A stretch of 64,000 bases of DNA from a virus. The stretch lies in the IMG/VR virus record IMGVR_UViG_3300006028_000002, positions 24,064-88,063 of that record; one strand, written 5' to 3'. Shown here piece after piece: positions 31,507 to 41,132 of the stretch (position 1 is the stretch's first letter; each line of letters starts with the position of its first letter). Below the pieces are notes generated by a model that did not search any database, had not been told where the DNA came from, and was given only the letters and a program-made list of their open reading frames with translations. A program made the position numbers and the translations under genes.

Positions 31507-33454
31507 GCTGCACGTCCACCACGTAGCGCCGGGTCATGATGCCGGGGGTATCGGGGATGTCCGCGTAGCGCAGCTGAATCACACCAGCGCGCACCGGCCA
31601 CGGCCGATAGGGAATAATGCTGTAGCTCAAATCGGATGCCTGCGCGCTAGCCTGCGCTCCGGTGGTGGACGGGCTCGTGTCCAGCTGCACCAGCAAATCC
31701 AGCGCGCTGGCGTTGACCGTGGCCAGCTGCCCGGAAACATCGGATCCGAATCCCACGCCGGCCGCGGTGGCTGTGGTTAACGCCCCCCCGAGCGCTCCCT
31801 CCGGCCAGCCGCCCAGATCAGCTGCCGTGGCGACCGCATTGCTGGCGCTGTACGCCACGTCCACGCTGGCGGTCAAGGTTTGGGCTGCCCCGGTAGCGCT
31901 TGCCCCGGTGAGGGTGCCAGCGTCGTCGTGGATGGCGGTGAGGTCACTGGCAGCGCCGCTGGCGTCCGCGTCGATGAGTAGGGGGCTGCCAGGGGTGTTG
32001 CTGTTGAGGGTCTGCGCTACCCCGGTGCCGGTGGCGTTGCCCAGTGAGTAGGCATCGTCGTGAGCAGCGCTGACGTCCTGCGCAGCACCTGTAACGCTCG
32101 CGGTAGTGAAAGACGGGCCGGCATCGAGGTTGACGCTCAATCCCTGCGCGGCGCCCGAGCCATCGGCATCGGTACAAGTGGCTACGACGTCGAAATTGGC
32201 CGCCATGTCGCTGGCAGCACCCGTGGCCGTGGCCGTGGTAAGGGAAGGCCCGGCGTCCAGTTTGACGCTCAGATCATTAGCCGTGCCGGTAGCTGACGCA
32301 GCGGTATCTGTAGGCGCGCCGTCATAGTTGGCCGTAAGATCACTCGACGCACCGGCTCCGGTAGCGCTACCGGGGCCGGAGTCCACCTGGCCACCCACGC
32401 CGGCTGCCGTGCCCGAGCCATCAGCATCGATGGTGCCGGCATCAATCTGGGTGGTAAGGCTTTGTGCCGCACCCGAGCCGGCCGCCTCAGCAGTTAGCGG
32501 CGAGTCACTGGATCCACCGAGGCTCTGTGCGGCCCCGGTGCCGGCCGCCTCCGCAGACAGGAACACGCTGGCCGCGAGGGTGACATCCCAGGCTGTTGAG
32601 CTCGTGCTGGCTGTACCAATACCGGCGTCAGCGCCGCCGCCCTGGTCCTGTGCGACACCAATGCCGGTGGCACTGCCAGGCGTGGCCGCGAAATCGTAGT
32701 TAGCACTCAGATCGTTGGCAGTACCGGTGCCGCTGGCCGCGGTGTAGCTCGAATCGCTGGATCCGGTGACGTCTTGCGCTGCCCCGGTGGCGGTTGCGGC
32801 GGTGAGGGTGCCGCTGGCATCCGCTGAGGCGGTGTGAATCTCCAGGGCGCTGATATTGGAGCTGAATGATCCGGAGGGGGAGGAAACCCCGATGCTCTTG
32901 GTAGCGATCGCTCCGGCGTTCAGATAGATGCCCGGGTAATTGGAAATCGTGCCGTTGGTGGTGCCCTCGGCCGTAAACGAGCCCGCATCCGAGGTGATCC
33001 AGGTGACCGGGCCACCGCTGTCCGCGTCTTTCAAAATGATGGCAATAGCCGAGTTGGCTGCGCCCGCCGCAATCGTGGTGTTTTCGGTACCGGTGGCAGC
33101 ATCCGCATAGGCTGCGGTACCGCCGAAAGTGCCATCCGCCCCAGTGAGCCGCAACACGATGCAGCCCCAGACAACCCCGGCGGTGGATGAAACGGTGAGC
33201 GTAAACGTTTGCGTCCCCGAGCTGGGCGCCGTGATGATGGCACTGGAGCCATAGGTGGTGTTTTTGTTGACCCGGTTCGTATAGGTCAGCGCTGGGCTGC
33301 CCCCGGAGGCGGAGAATGTATTACTTAATCCACCAGAGCAGCACAAGATGACCAGCACGTCGTTTGCGGCGACCGTGACACTGCCCGTTTTGTTTCCGGT
33401 GCCGGTCCACGTATCGATGTAGGTTGCCGCAACTGCAATGGCCACGCAGCCCAC
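31496..33454 (-). CDS. 652-aa tail protein: jelly-roll-like domain plus repeats
   Basis: GTG 33454. Residues 1-215 match the 30428-31129 protein. Residues about 216-600 are some 17-18 copies of the ATGAAQDLT...D.G...TTA unit seen in the 25163-27676 protein, including the ASVF-type unit (LAASVFLSAEAAGTG). The C-terminal 40 residues are non-repetitive (YIDs absent, ending VVDVQLTD). Probably a fibre whose tip domain is tethered by the repeat rod. Confidence 0.75.
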   Translation of the reverse strand: MGCVAIAVAATYIDTWTGTGNKTGSVTVAANDVLVILCCSGGLSNTFSASGGSPALTYTNRVNKNTTYGSSAIITAPSSGTQTFTLTVSSTAGVVWGCIVLRLTGADGTFGGTAAYADAATGTENTTIAAGAANSAIAIILKDADSGGPVTWITSDAGSFTAEGTTNGTISNYPGIYLNAGAIATKSIGVSSPSGSFSSNISALEIHTASADASGTLTAATATGAAQDVTGSSDSSYTAASGTGTANDLSANYDFAATPGSATGIGVAQDQGGGADAGIGTASTSSTAWDVTLAASVFLSAEAAGTGAAQSLGGSSDSPLTAEAAGSGAAQSLTTQIDAGTIDADGSGTAAGVGGQVDSGPGSATGAGASSDLTANYDGAPTDTAASATGTANDLSVKLDAGPSLTTATATGAASDMAANFDVVATCTDADGSGAAQGLSVNLDAGPSFTTASVTGAAQDVSAAHDDAYSLGNATGTGVAQTLNSNTPGSPLLIDADASGAASDLTAIHDDAGTLTGASATGAAQTLTASVDVAYSASNAVATAADLGGWPEGALGGALTTATAAGVGFGSDVSGQLATVNASALDLLVQLDTSPSTTGAQASAQASDLSYSIIPYRPWPVRAGVIQLRYADIPDTPGIMTRRYVVDVQLTD

Positions 33455-33506
33455 CTACCCTGTCAGATCCGGCCCCATCCCCGCATTGTGGGACACCACA
33501 AAAAAT

Positions 33507-33998
33507 TCACAGGGTAAACAGCATCATCCCGTTCGCCGGGATCACCACGGTGAGCTTACCGCTGGAAACCGCCACCGCTGACCCGAACTGGTTAAAACAG
33601 ATTCCCTGTTTGGCGACCGGCGTTGCGATGGTGAAATCGTAAATGAACACTCCCTGAATATTGCTCATTGTCGCGGCGGTGCCGCTCACCGGGTTGGTGG
33701 CCGTCGTGAATTTCACCTGGGCGGACACCGAGACATCGATGGTGGGCGTCGTGATGTTGACGCCGCCCTGCGCCCACTGGCCCGTTTGGTACACCTGGGG
33801 AGTCCCGGTCGCACCGCCGGTCGCCGACCACACTCCGGCGCTGTAGGCGAAGTTAGCGGCGGTCACATTCTGGTCAGGGGTGATGGTGTTGTCATACAAC
33901 GCCATCGTAATAGTGTGCGTGTCAAGGTCAAAGGCAGCGGTCTGAGTGAAAAGATCCGCGAGAAACTGCCGGGAAACCTTACTTGCTGTCCAGGCCAT
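33507..33998 (-). CDS. Minor tail-type protein
   Basis: 163 aa, start 33998. Opening MAWTASKVSRQFLADLF and MALYDNTITPDQNVTAANFAY is a form common in actinophage minor tail or fibre proteins. Beta-rich end with a hydrophobic MMLFTL. Overlaps the upstream zinc gene by 20 bases. Confidence 0.66.
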   Translation of the reverse strand: MAWTASKVSRQFLADLFTQTAAFDLDTHTITMALYDNTITPDQNVTAANFAYSAGVWSATGGATGTPQVYQTGQWAQGGVNITTPTIDVSVSAQVKFTTATNPVSGTAATMSNIQGVFIYDFTIATPVAKQGICFNQFGSAVAVSSGKLTVVIPANGMMLFTL

Positions 33999-34299
33999 CG
34001 CGGGCCTCCTCTATATCGTCTGCGTCCGCCACTGCGGTATCCGGGTAAGCACAGGTATCAAAAGAACCATCAGGGCGTTCGGTGTAGACGGCGCTCACCG
34101 GTCGGCCATTGTCATCGGTGTTGACCCGATTGCGCCCCACATAATCCCCGCGTTCCATCACCACGTGGCGCGTTTTGCTACCCGGGGGTACGAGGGGAAC
34201 CATAAGCCCAGCCACCGAGGGACACGGATGCAGCGGCATCGAGGCATCAACAGTGCGCGCCGTCGCCGAGCACTTCTCGCATTCCCACATATGGATCAC
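33979..34299 (-). CDS. Zinc-ribbon actinophage protein
   Basis: 106 aa, GTG 34299 (ATG 34290 alternative). CEKCSATARTVDAS ... LHPCP forms a zinc site, followed by AGLMVPLVPPGSKTR and ERGDYVG, a conserved family in actinophage tail operons. Function unknown. Confidence 0.72.
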   Translation of the reverse strand: MIHMWECEKCSATARTVDASMPLHPCPSVAGLMVPLVPPGSKTRHVVMERGDYVGRNRVNTDDNGRPVSAVYTERPDGSFDTCAYPDTAVADADDIEEARDGLDSK

Positions 34300-34317
34300 A
34301 AGAATCTCTCCCTCAAC

Positions 34318-34758
34318 TCACGCCGATGGCCGGGCCGCCTCAAAATCCACCTCGTACACTTGGTTGACGATGCGCGATTTGTAACCGGTAATCGGGTCCG
34401 TCATCTCAGCTTGCACAATGACTAGCGGGCACCGCCAAGCATTTGTCTGGGTGGGGGCCACGTGAATAGACACCCGGTTGGGGAAGTCCTGACCCCCGGC
34501 GGTGATCGTGCCCCAGCTAGGATCGGTGGGCGTGGTGTCCCACTCGGACACGATCGGCATGGTCATCCGGTAGCGCCACGTCAGATACAGCGGGCGCCCC
34601 AACACGAAACGCTGGTACAACGCGCGCGCCACCGCATGCACGGTAAACCCGGTGACGTTGACCAGGCTGCCCGTGCGCACGTCGCGGATATTGTCGGCCT
34701 CGATCCAACAGTCGGTGCCCTGGAGAATAACCCCCTGATTACCGGGAACGGTGGGCAT
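34318..34758 (-). CDS. Virion protein, unknown
   Basis: 146 aa, ATG 34758, one base overlap with the upstream stop. GTDCWIEADNIRDVRTG then ALYQRFVLGRPLYLTWRYR. Alpha/beta, ends acidic. Tail location inferred from operon. Confidence 0.62.
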   Translation of the reverse strand: MPTVPGNQGVILQGTDCWIEADNIRDVRTGSLVNVTGFTVHAVARALYQRFVLGRPLYLTWRYRMTMPIVSEWDTTPTDPSWGTITAGGQDFPNRVSIHVAPTQTNAWRCPLVIVQAEMTDPITGYKSRIVNQVYEVDFEAARPSA

Positions 34759-35270
34759 CAGTAATCCCCGATGATCGTAGAAGGCCCGAGTGCAGTGACA
34801 ATCAAAGAAGTGGGGGAGACCGCGGTCAACGTGCCGGTACCAGAGCCAATCCGCACGATGCTACCTGCGAAATAATCAAGCTCAGCCGCAGTGGTTTTAT
34901 AGATAACACGCAGGGTGCCGCGATTCTGTTCGGGAGTGATATAGGTACCGATAGCCGCGCACTCGCCCAAAATAGTGCCGCTCACCGAGGTCAACCTTAT
35001 TTTCATGGACACATCATTACCGGCGGCTGAGGCCACAAAATACAAATTAAAATCCAACTGAAAAACGCTATTGGCGGTCAGCGCCAAAGTCTGAGTATCG
35101 ATGACAATAGTCTCGATAGTTGCCACTGCGGCACCGGCTGAGGTCTGGCGTTTACCACCAATCACCCCGAGCGCATCCACTGCGGTAGCGAGCGACTGAA
35201 TGTCAGCGGGAACGTTGGGCGAGGCGGACAACGCCGGATAGGGAAGCCCATACTTGGAGGTGGTAGGCAC
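34758..35270 (-). CDS. Virion protein starting with KYGLPYP module
   Basis: 170 aa, GTG 35270 after GGAGG. The N-terminus TSKYGLPYPALSASPNVPAD is the short anchor seen on many actinophage tail-fibre or appendage proteins; the rest is a jelly-roll-like strand pattern. Probably a small receptor-binding or fibre subunit. Confidence 0.7.
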   Translation of the reverse strand: MPTTSKYGLPYPALSASPNVPADIQSLATAVDALGVIGGKRQTSAGAAVATIETIVIDTQTLALTANSVFQLDFNLYFVASAAGNDVSMKIRLTSVSGTILGECAAIGTYITPEQNRGTLRVIYKTTAAELDYFAGSIVRIGSGTGTLTAVSPTSLIVTALGPSTIIGDY

Positions 35271-35285
35271 TCCGTTACCTCCAAT

Positions 35286-36539
35286 TTAGACAGCAAAGGT
35301 TACTTGGATGTACGGGGCATAGCCGGTGGTGCCGAAACCGCGCATACCGGTTGACGAGTCGGTGAAATTAAAACTTCCGCCCAGCACCGAGTTAGCATTA
35401 CTGTTCAGAATGTTGGACATCTGGCTGGTAATATCAAATCCATTCCAACCAGGCACCACCCACAGATTTTTGACATCGAGCCCGCCAAAACCGTTGTTGG
35501 GGAATGTTGTGGCAATCGTTGAGTTGGTGCTCCATTTCCAGTTCCAGTCCGCCGGGCTGGATGATGACGCGAAACAGTAGTAGAACATCGCGGCGCTCAG
35601 TACCGTGGCGCTCGCCAAATCCGTGCGCATGGTGGCCGCATCGAACGTCCACATATTCGACTCATCGCCAAATGAGCGCCCAGACAGGGACCACGAGTAG
35701 ATGTTGTTGTCGCCGTCCGGTGAGCCGATGAAATTACCGTTGTGGTCGTACGAGCGGGAACCGGTGGCCCGGTAGATCTTGACGTGAGTCTGGGCACCAC
35801 TGGCCGGCCCCAACTCGGCGATGCGCAGCCATGACCCGGATTGCAGGATGGCCGGGGTTGCATTCGCGGTGGCCTGTGAGAAACGTAATTGCAGCAACCC
35901 GCCCGTGTCCGAGGTGGAAAACCAAGCGGAGGGACGGGCGACCGCGCTGGCGCCGAAACCGAAAATAGTCTGAGTGGTGGCGTCTCCGTACGCGGTAGCC
36001 GTATTGAAAATCGGGTAGTCATCGGTGCCGGTGCTCACATCGCCGAATGTGTTCCATTTGCAGGCCATGTTGGGCGGACCGGTCCAACCGAATTTGATAT
36101 TTGAGCTGCTGGTCGCGTTGTAAAACAGCGTGCCATCGATGCCATACTGGGTATTGTCGTTGAGCAGGAAATTTAGCAGCCCGGCATCGGCCATCGTGGT
36201 GGTGTTGGTGACCGGCACATCGCTGCGTAGAGAGCGATACCGGATCGGATCAATAAAGGTCACAGATCTGGAGGAACCCAGGTTACCCATGATGATGTAG
36301 CCGCCGGGCACCTTGGCCAGTAGTACCTCGCCCACGGTGAGCCCGTTGGGGGAGCACACCGGTACATTGATGAGCAGTACCGCACCACCCAGCAGTACGG
36401 TATTGGCAAAGCTGGTGGCGTCCCAGGTCAGTAGCTCCGCCGCACTCCAGTCCTGGGTGGAGGACGGCAGGCCCGGGATGTTGGTGGGCGCGATGAACTG
36501 CCGCGACATCGTAAATGCATCGGTGCCCGGATTGGTCAT
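35286..36539 (-). CDS. Large minor tail protein
   Basis: 417 aa, ATG 36539. Rich in Asn, Ser, Thr and aromatic residues; contains SYDHNGNFIGSPDGDNNIYS and many WSL/WTF strands, as in virion surface proteins. No enzymatic motif seen. Confidence 0.66.
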   Translation of the reverse strand: MTNPGTDAFTMSRQFIAPTNIPGLPSSTQDWSAAELLTWDATSFANTVLLGGAVLLINVPVCSPNGLTVGEVLLAKVPGGYIIMGNLGSSRSVTFIDPIRYRSLRSDVPVTNTTTMADAGLLNFLLNDNTQYGIDGTLFYNATSSSNIKFGWTGPPNMACKWNTFGDVSTGTDDYPIFNTATAYGDATTQTIFGFGASAVARPSAWFSTSDTGGLLQLRFSQATANATPAILQSGSWLRIAELGPASGAQTHVKIYRATGSRSYDHNGNFIGSPDGDNNIYSWSLSGRSFGDESNMWTFDAATMRTDLASATVLSAAMFYYCFASSSSPADWNWKWSTNSTIATTFPNNGFGGLDVKNLWVVPGWNGFDITSQMSNILNSNANSVLGGSFNFTDSSTGMRGFGTTGYAPYIQVTFAV

Positions 36540-36925
36540 GGCAGATCCGCCGTGAACAGTACCGCCAGCGCCCGGAAAGACATGGTGTCGCTCGCGCCGC
36601 CGGTTATTCTGCCGGCGAAACGCAGGGATTGTCCGGCGCCCACGCCGCCTACATTGGCGAGCGCGTTACCGGCCGCTGAGATCGTACTGGAGGTGCCGGG
36701 AATGTTTGTCCAGCTCGCTCCCCCATCGGCACTGGATTGCACCGTCCACGTGAGCGTGGGGGCGCCGCTGATAGCTCCCACGTAGAGCAGCAGCTCCAGA
36801 TCGGCGATCAGCCAACGGGGATACCGGGTGGCGTATGCGGGGGATGCGTAGTTGCCGACCCCTCGGACAGCGTAGGGCATCGCGACCACCCAGACCACCG
36901 AATGCACCCCCGCCGGTAGCGGCAT
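36536..36925 (-). CDS. Beta-sandwich virion protein
   Basis: 129 aa, ATG 36925. TWTVQSSADGGASWTNIPG is typical of Ig-like/F5-type virion decoration modules. Overlaps the next gene by ATGA. Confidence 0.65.
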   Translation of the reverse strand: MPLPAGVHSVVWVVAMPYAVRGVGNYASPAYATRYPRWLIADLELLLYVGAISGAPTLTWTVQSSADGGASWTNIPGTSSTISAAGNALANVGGVGAGQSLRFAGRITGGASDTMSFRALAVLFTADLP

Positions 36926-36937
36926 AACACCCCCTCA

Positions 36938-37105
36938 TCAATCCCGGCGTGCCCAGCCGTACTCCACACAATGGTGTAGGGCCATGCTCACCTGAGTCTC
37001 GGTGGGTCGGCGCACGTACGGGACGCCGTAGGCCAGTTCCATCAGAAAACGTCCCTCCGAGGCGTAGCGCCCCAACGACGTCGGCGGTGTCTGGAGTAAC
37101 GGCAT
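36938..37105 (-). CDS. 55-aa late protein
   Basis: ATG 37105 after AGGGGGTT, TGA 36938. MPLLQTPPTSLGRYASEG then ELAYGVPYVRRPTETQ; ends WARRD. Good coding pattern and binding site; probably a tail assembly or baseplate peptide. Confidence 0.6.
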   Translation of the reverse strand: MPLLQTPPTSLGRYASEGRFLMELAYGVPYVRRPTETQVSMALHHCVEYGWARRD

Positions 37106-37117
37106 TACAACCCCCTA

Positions 37118-38347
37118 TCAGGCCAACACGCCGAGACCCAGCTGGAGACCTTCAGTAGCCAGCGGAATCCGGGTAATAACCTGCGCCGGTTTGTTCACGT
37201 TAAGAGGCAGCGTCATCGAGTCCACAATCGCACGTACCGGGTTGGTGTTGGGCCACACGATCACATCGATCGGATCGAACGGCTGGAGCGCCGGGTTAGG
37301 GATGGTTTGCAGGGTGAACGTCAGCGGCAACGATCGATAACGCCGCAGCAACGCCTCACCAGCCAGCACGACATCGCCGTCTGTCTGGAGTAGTGGGCTG
37401 GAATAGTAGGTGGTAGCCGGGCCGAACACGTGCGGATAGGTGGTGGAGTTCCAGGCCAGCGGACTGGCCGAGTCGGCATTATACGAAATGATGAAATCAG
37501 TGATCGAGTTCGGGTCTGTGCCGTACGCGGTCACTATGTTGACGACGTTTGTCCGCTTTGTTGACCGGGTGGCTGAGATGACGTTGCCACCCTTGCCGGC
37601 CGCCAGTGTGGCTTTCGGTGTGGAGTAGTCCACCAGCAGGGAGAACACTTCCATGCCGCCATCATTGTTAAATTTGATGGCCGAGTTGTAGATATGGATC
37701 AGATCAGCGAGATAGGAATACGTGCTATCCTGCACCAGCTGATCGCCCACGATGACCGTCTTATCCGGATCGTATCCGGTCCACGTGATCGGCACCCGTA
37801 CGTTGTAATAAGCACCCGGACCTGCCGGCGACACCCCCGGGTATGTCTGCTGCTGCGGAATAGCAATGCCGTTGACCAGGCGCTCAAACACGTCCCGGTG
37901 CGTGTTTCTATCATTGATCGGAATTGGCATCTGGACGGAGTTCTGCTGGATCTGCGCGATCCGATCCAGCGCAATGATCTCGATGGGCCCATAGGGTGCG
38001 TTATTCTGAGTGACCTGCTCAATCCTATGATAACCGAGCGGCACCAATTCTTTGTCCCCGTTGGCGTATTCCACACCAAGTTTGACGTACAGTTCCGCGC
38101 CGTACGGCTGAAAGGCAGTCCAGGGGTCTATAAATCCAGGCACCGCGAGATTGCCGGGCACCGTGACGGTCAATGTGGATTTGACGTCGGTCAAAGAACT
38201 GATCGTTAAAGTGCCATCGACCACCGGGATATTGATACCGGTCGGGTTGGTGCCGAATTGTGGCACTGGGTTGCACAAGGTGATCTGGTACGCGGCCCGG
38301 TAGCTTCCCTGTACGGCATTAAGGAAACGCTGGCTTACGGGATGCAC
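37118..38347 (-). CDS. DUF5047-like baseplate/tail hub protein
   Basis: 409 aa from GTG 38347 (HPVSQRFLNAVQGSYRAAY), preceded by AGGGGGTG. The start and the WPNTNPVRAIVDSMTLPL C-terminus match DUF5047-type phage proteins usually located after the distal tail protein. Likely central baseplate. The longer frame to 38395 is not needed. Confidence 0.72.
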   Translation of the reverse strand: MHPVSQRFLNAVQGSYRAAYQITLCNPVPQFGTNPTGINIPVVDGTLTISSLTDVKSTLTVTVPGNLAVPGFIDPWTAFQPYGAELYVKLGVEYANGDKELVPLGYHRIEQVTQNNAPYGPIEIIALDRIAQIQQNSVQMPIPINDRNTHRDVFERLVNGIAIPQQQTYPGVSPAGPGAYYNVRVPITWTGYDPDKTVIVGDQLVQDSTYSYLADLIHIYNSAIKFNNDGGMEVFSLLVDYSTPKATLAAGKGGNVISATRSTKRTNVVNIVTAYGTDPNSITDFIISYNADSASPLAWNSTTYPHVFGPATTYYSSPLLQTDGDVVLAGEALLRRYRSLPLTFTLQTIPNPALQPFDPIDVIVWPNTNPVRAIVDSMTLPLNVNKPAQVITRIPLATEGLQLGLGVLA

Positions 38348-38360
38348 CCGGGGGCACCCC

Positions 38361-39782
38361 CTACATCGTCCAGAGCGCGTCAATCGGCTGGCCACGCAGA
38401 TTCAGGATCGCCTGATAGGTGGCATTCGCGGCCAGTGTCGCAGCGTAGTCCGCATAGTTGGTGAGCAACGCTGCATAGGTGACCAGGTTGCCGACAATCG
38501 AGATGTCTGGCATGACCACTTCAGTCAATGGGACTTTGATCAATGCCCGGACGCTGCGGTGCGAGGGCCGCGCGTAGCTGTAGTTGCCCACTGCGCCGTA
38601 CATGGGTTGAAACGCCACATTCGGCGGCGTGTGCACGAACACCACATTGCCGACCGTGAGCACCAGCTCGATGGCTTGTAGCTCGGCGACGCTATCCGCC
38701 CAGACATGCAAGGTGACGGTGCGAGGGGAAGCTACATCCTGGTAGGCGGTGGCGTCGCGCTGGGCGTGGATCGCATAGGTGGCGGTGCGCGCAGTACGGG
38801 CGTTGTCCGACCAGTCCACCATGGTGATCGAGCGATTCAGGTAGGGGACTTCGGGCACCTTGAGCCACACCGCGACCATATAAGGCGTAATGGCGGCCAC
38901 GGTGCGAGTGACATAGGCCGAGGATTGCAAGGCCACCATGACGCCGTAGGAAATCCCTACGCTGCCGCCGGTCACCACGAACGCGCCGGAAGCCACCGGA
39001 GCAGCGGTGGGGGTCAGCAGGTAGTCCCAGACCAGCCCCGCGCCGGATCCGAGGCTCGATGAGATGTCACCCAGCTCGATAGCGCCGGCCAGGGTAGCGA
39101 CTGAGGTCCAGCTGGATTGCCGCCAGCCCAGGTACAGGATCGCATCCCACGCCGCGGTGAAAGCGAACAGGCCCGGATAGGTGATGTTGGCCGCGCTCGG
39201 ATTCTTTTGGTAGGCACTCGCTGCGGGCACCAGATCCAGATTCCGGAAACACGCGGTCTGCGCAATCACATCAGCGCCGGTCGCACCCGCCGTAATCGTC
39301 ACAGTCGGCGCGGATTCGGAGGCACTGGCGCGTTTGCCGAACAATCCCCAGTTGTCCTGCTGCGCAATCACTGAGTAACCGGTGGGCACATTGACAGAGC
39401 CGGTGCCCGCGTTGCGGATCGCCCCCCACACGAGTAGGAGATCACCCTCGCCCCACGTGCTGCCCTGTCCTGCTGGCAGTGCGGGGGTTACCGAGGCATT
39501 GTTGGCAGTGGCTGACGTACCTGCCGCCAGAAAACTGGGTGCACTGATGTCCACCGCAGTGGCGCGATAGTAGTTGGGAACGCCAGCCGAGAACTCATAG
39601 TCTGTGACGCTGGCTGCATTCGATACTGCGGCAACCGATGCACCGCCCCGGACCGGTGACCAGTGGACCTGATCAATGCTGCGCTCGAACGTAACGGTAT
39701 CAACCGATGCTGCTAATGAGGAGACGGTAACGGTAACTGCGGAAAACGTGTCTGAGTAGGTAAGTGTGAGAACTGGAGACAA
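38361..39782 (-). CDS. Distal tail / minor tail protein
   Basis: 473 aa, TTG 39782 with AGGAGG five bases upstream. First gene after the tape measure, the usual site of the distal tail protein. N-terminal Ig-like strands (VDTVTFERSIDQVHW), a middle jelly-roll-like part and a C-terminal region (VTLHVWADSVAELQAIEL). Virion role by position. Confidence 0.72.
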   Translation of the reverse strand: MSPVLTLTYSDTFSAVTVTVSSLAASVDTVTFERSIDQVHWSPVRGGASVAAVSNAASVTDYEFSAGVPNYYRATAVDISAPSFLAAGTSATANNASVTPALPAGQGSTWGEGDLLLVWGAIRNAGTGSVNVPTGYSVIAQQDNWGLFGKRASASESAPTVTITAGATGADVIAQTACFRNLDLVPAASAYQKNPSAANITYPGLFAFTAAWDAILYLGWRQSSWTSVATLAGAIELGDISSSLGSGAGLVWDYLLTPTAAPVASGAFVVTGGSVGISYGVMVALQSSAYVTRTVAAITPYMVAVWLKVPEVPYLNRSITMVDWSDNARTARTATYAIHAQRDATAYQDVASPRTVTLHVWADSVAELQAIELVLTVGNVVFVHTPPNVAFQPMYGAVGNYSYARPSHRSVRALIKVPLTEVVMPDISIVGNLVTYAALLTNYADYAATLAANATYQAILNLRGQPIDALWTM

Positions 39783-39791
39783 GACTGCCTC

Positions 39792-40955
39792 CTAGTTAAT
39801 GAGCCCGCGGCCCATGCGTGCGAGTACCGCCGTGGCCTGATCGCTGCGCCGAATTTCATGGCTGATGATGTCCCGCAACTCCGACTCGCCGATTTTGACC
39901 GTGACAAAGGTGTGGCCCGTGTTGATATTGGGGGTGATGCTGCCCATTCCGGAGCCCATATGCAGCATTTCCGGCCCGTTCTCACCCACCAGATAAGACC
40001 GACCACCGAACACCGGACCACCTGCGGCGCGGCCACCGCCGAACAGGTTAGAAAAGAATCCGGTGATGCCGTGCCACAGATTACTAAAGAATCCTCCCCC
40101 GCTGCTGGTCGTGGTACCCCCGCTACCGCCGCTGGTGCCACCTGCCCCACCCAGTATGCCGCCCGCCGCGCTACCCACTCCGGTGATCCCAGACAGGACG
40201 GGTGCTATGAAACTGAGTAGCTTGGCAAACCAGCCGATGAGTGTAGTCACAATCGGCAGCAGGTCCATGAGGATGGCGGCCATCGACTGGAACAGGGAGA
40301 GCAGCGTGGGCAGCATCTTTTCGACCAGCGGGCCGAGCGATGCAAGCCATTTATCAAATGTGGTGATCCACTGCTGAATCGTTGCCACCACAGCGGGTTG
40401 TAGCAGGAAATGCACAAGCTGTTCCCGCAAGTTCCCCAGTGTGGTGCCGATGCTGCCGAGCCCGGTATCCAGAATCGGGAAGTACGTGGCGGCCAGCTGG
40501 CTGATATCTTTCGAGAACCCGGACCAGAATCCCTGTTCTATAATACCGTAGAGGTTTTTCAACTCCGGTTCGAGAAAACGTATCGCAGCTACCGCGTCTT
40601 TCATGGCTGGCGCCATATTACGGGTAGCGCCCACATAGGTGGCCGGATCGGTAGCTGTCAACGCTTGATTAAAACCGGTGAACGCCATCGAGGCCACCGA
40701 CATCGGATTAACGAGTGCCAGCAGAAACGCCGGCATGATAAACAACACCTTGGCAAATGCGGTAATGCCACCCACCACAGTTTTCAGCAGCGGTTTGAAA
40801 TTGCCGCCGAGCGCCGAGACAAACGATTTGCCGATGTTGGTAACCATGCTGCCGAGCCGGTCGATCATCCCGAGTGCCTGTTTAGTGCCAGACACCAACC
40901 CGGACGCCGAGCCCGCGAAGTTGACCATAATGGTTCGGGTGGTGGAATAGGCCAC
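39792..40955 (-). CDS. Tape measure protein (short)
   Basis: 387 aa. Hydrophobic helices at about 58-100 and 225-262, Gly/Ser-rich linker (GGILGGAGGTSGGSGG), then AAGGPVFGGRSYLVGENGPE, the C-terminal signature of siphovirus tape measures. At roughly 1.5 angstrom per residue this predicts a tail under 60 nm, short for an actinophage. Preceded by frameshifted chaperones as expected. Confidence 0.88.
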   Translation of the reverse strand: MAYSTTRTIMVNFAGSASGLVSGTKQALGMIDRLGSMVTNIGKSFVSALGGNFKPLLKTVVGGITAFAKVLFIMPAFLLALVNPMSVASMAFTGFNQALTATDPATYVGATRNMAPAMKDAVAAIRFLEPELKNLYGIIEQGFWSGFSKDISQLAATYFPILDTGLGSIGTTLGNLREQLVHFLLQPAVVATIQQWITTFDKWLASLGPLVEKMLPTLLSLFQSMAAILMDLLPIVTTLIGWFAKLLSFIAPVLSGITGVGSAAGGILGGAGGTSGGSGGTTTSSGGGFFSNLWHGITGFFSNLFGGGRAAGGPVFGGRSYLVGENGPEMLHMGSGMGSITPNINTGHTFVTVKIGESELRDIISHEIRRSDQATAVLARMGRGLIN

Positions 40956-40970
40956 TGCTGACCCCCGAAC

Positions 40971-41132
40971 TCACGTGTTATGTACGTAGGTATAATGCAC
41001 GACTATTCGATGCTCGATCATCGGAACAGTAGGATCCTGCTGTTCCAGCTCCCCCGGACGCTGAAAAAACGGATGCGCATGTTTGAAATCCCCCGGGCGT
41101 TTCCCGATGTCCATGATCCACGGCTCGAACAT
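40971..41132 (-). CDS. 53-aa protein before tape measure
   Basis: ATG 41132 overlaps the upstream stop (TGATG); TGA 40971. MFEPWIMDIGKRPGDFKHAH then polar residues. Clear coding and coupling; function unknown, possibly tail assembly. Confidence 0.6.
   Translation of the reverse strand: MFEPWIMDIGKRPGDFKHAHPFFQRPGELEQQDPTVPMIEHRIVVHYTYVHNT

Noticed and set aside
25163-33454. Diversity-generating retroelement acting on tail genes
   Set aside because: No reverse transcriptase and no template/variable repeat pair with adenine-biased differences was visible.
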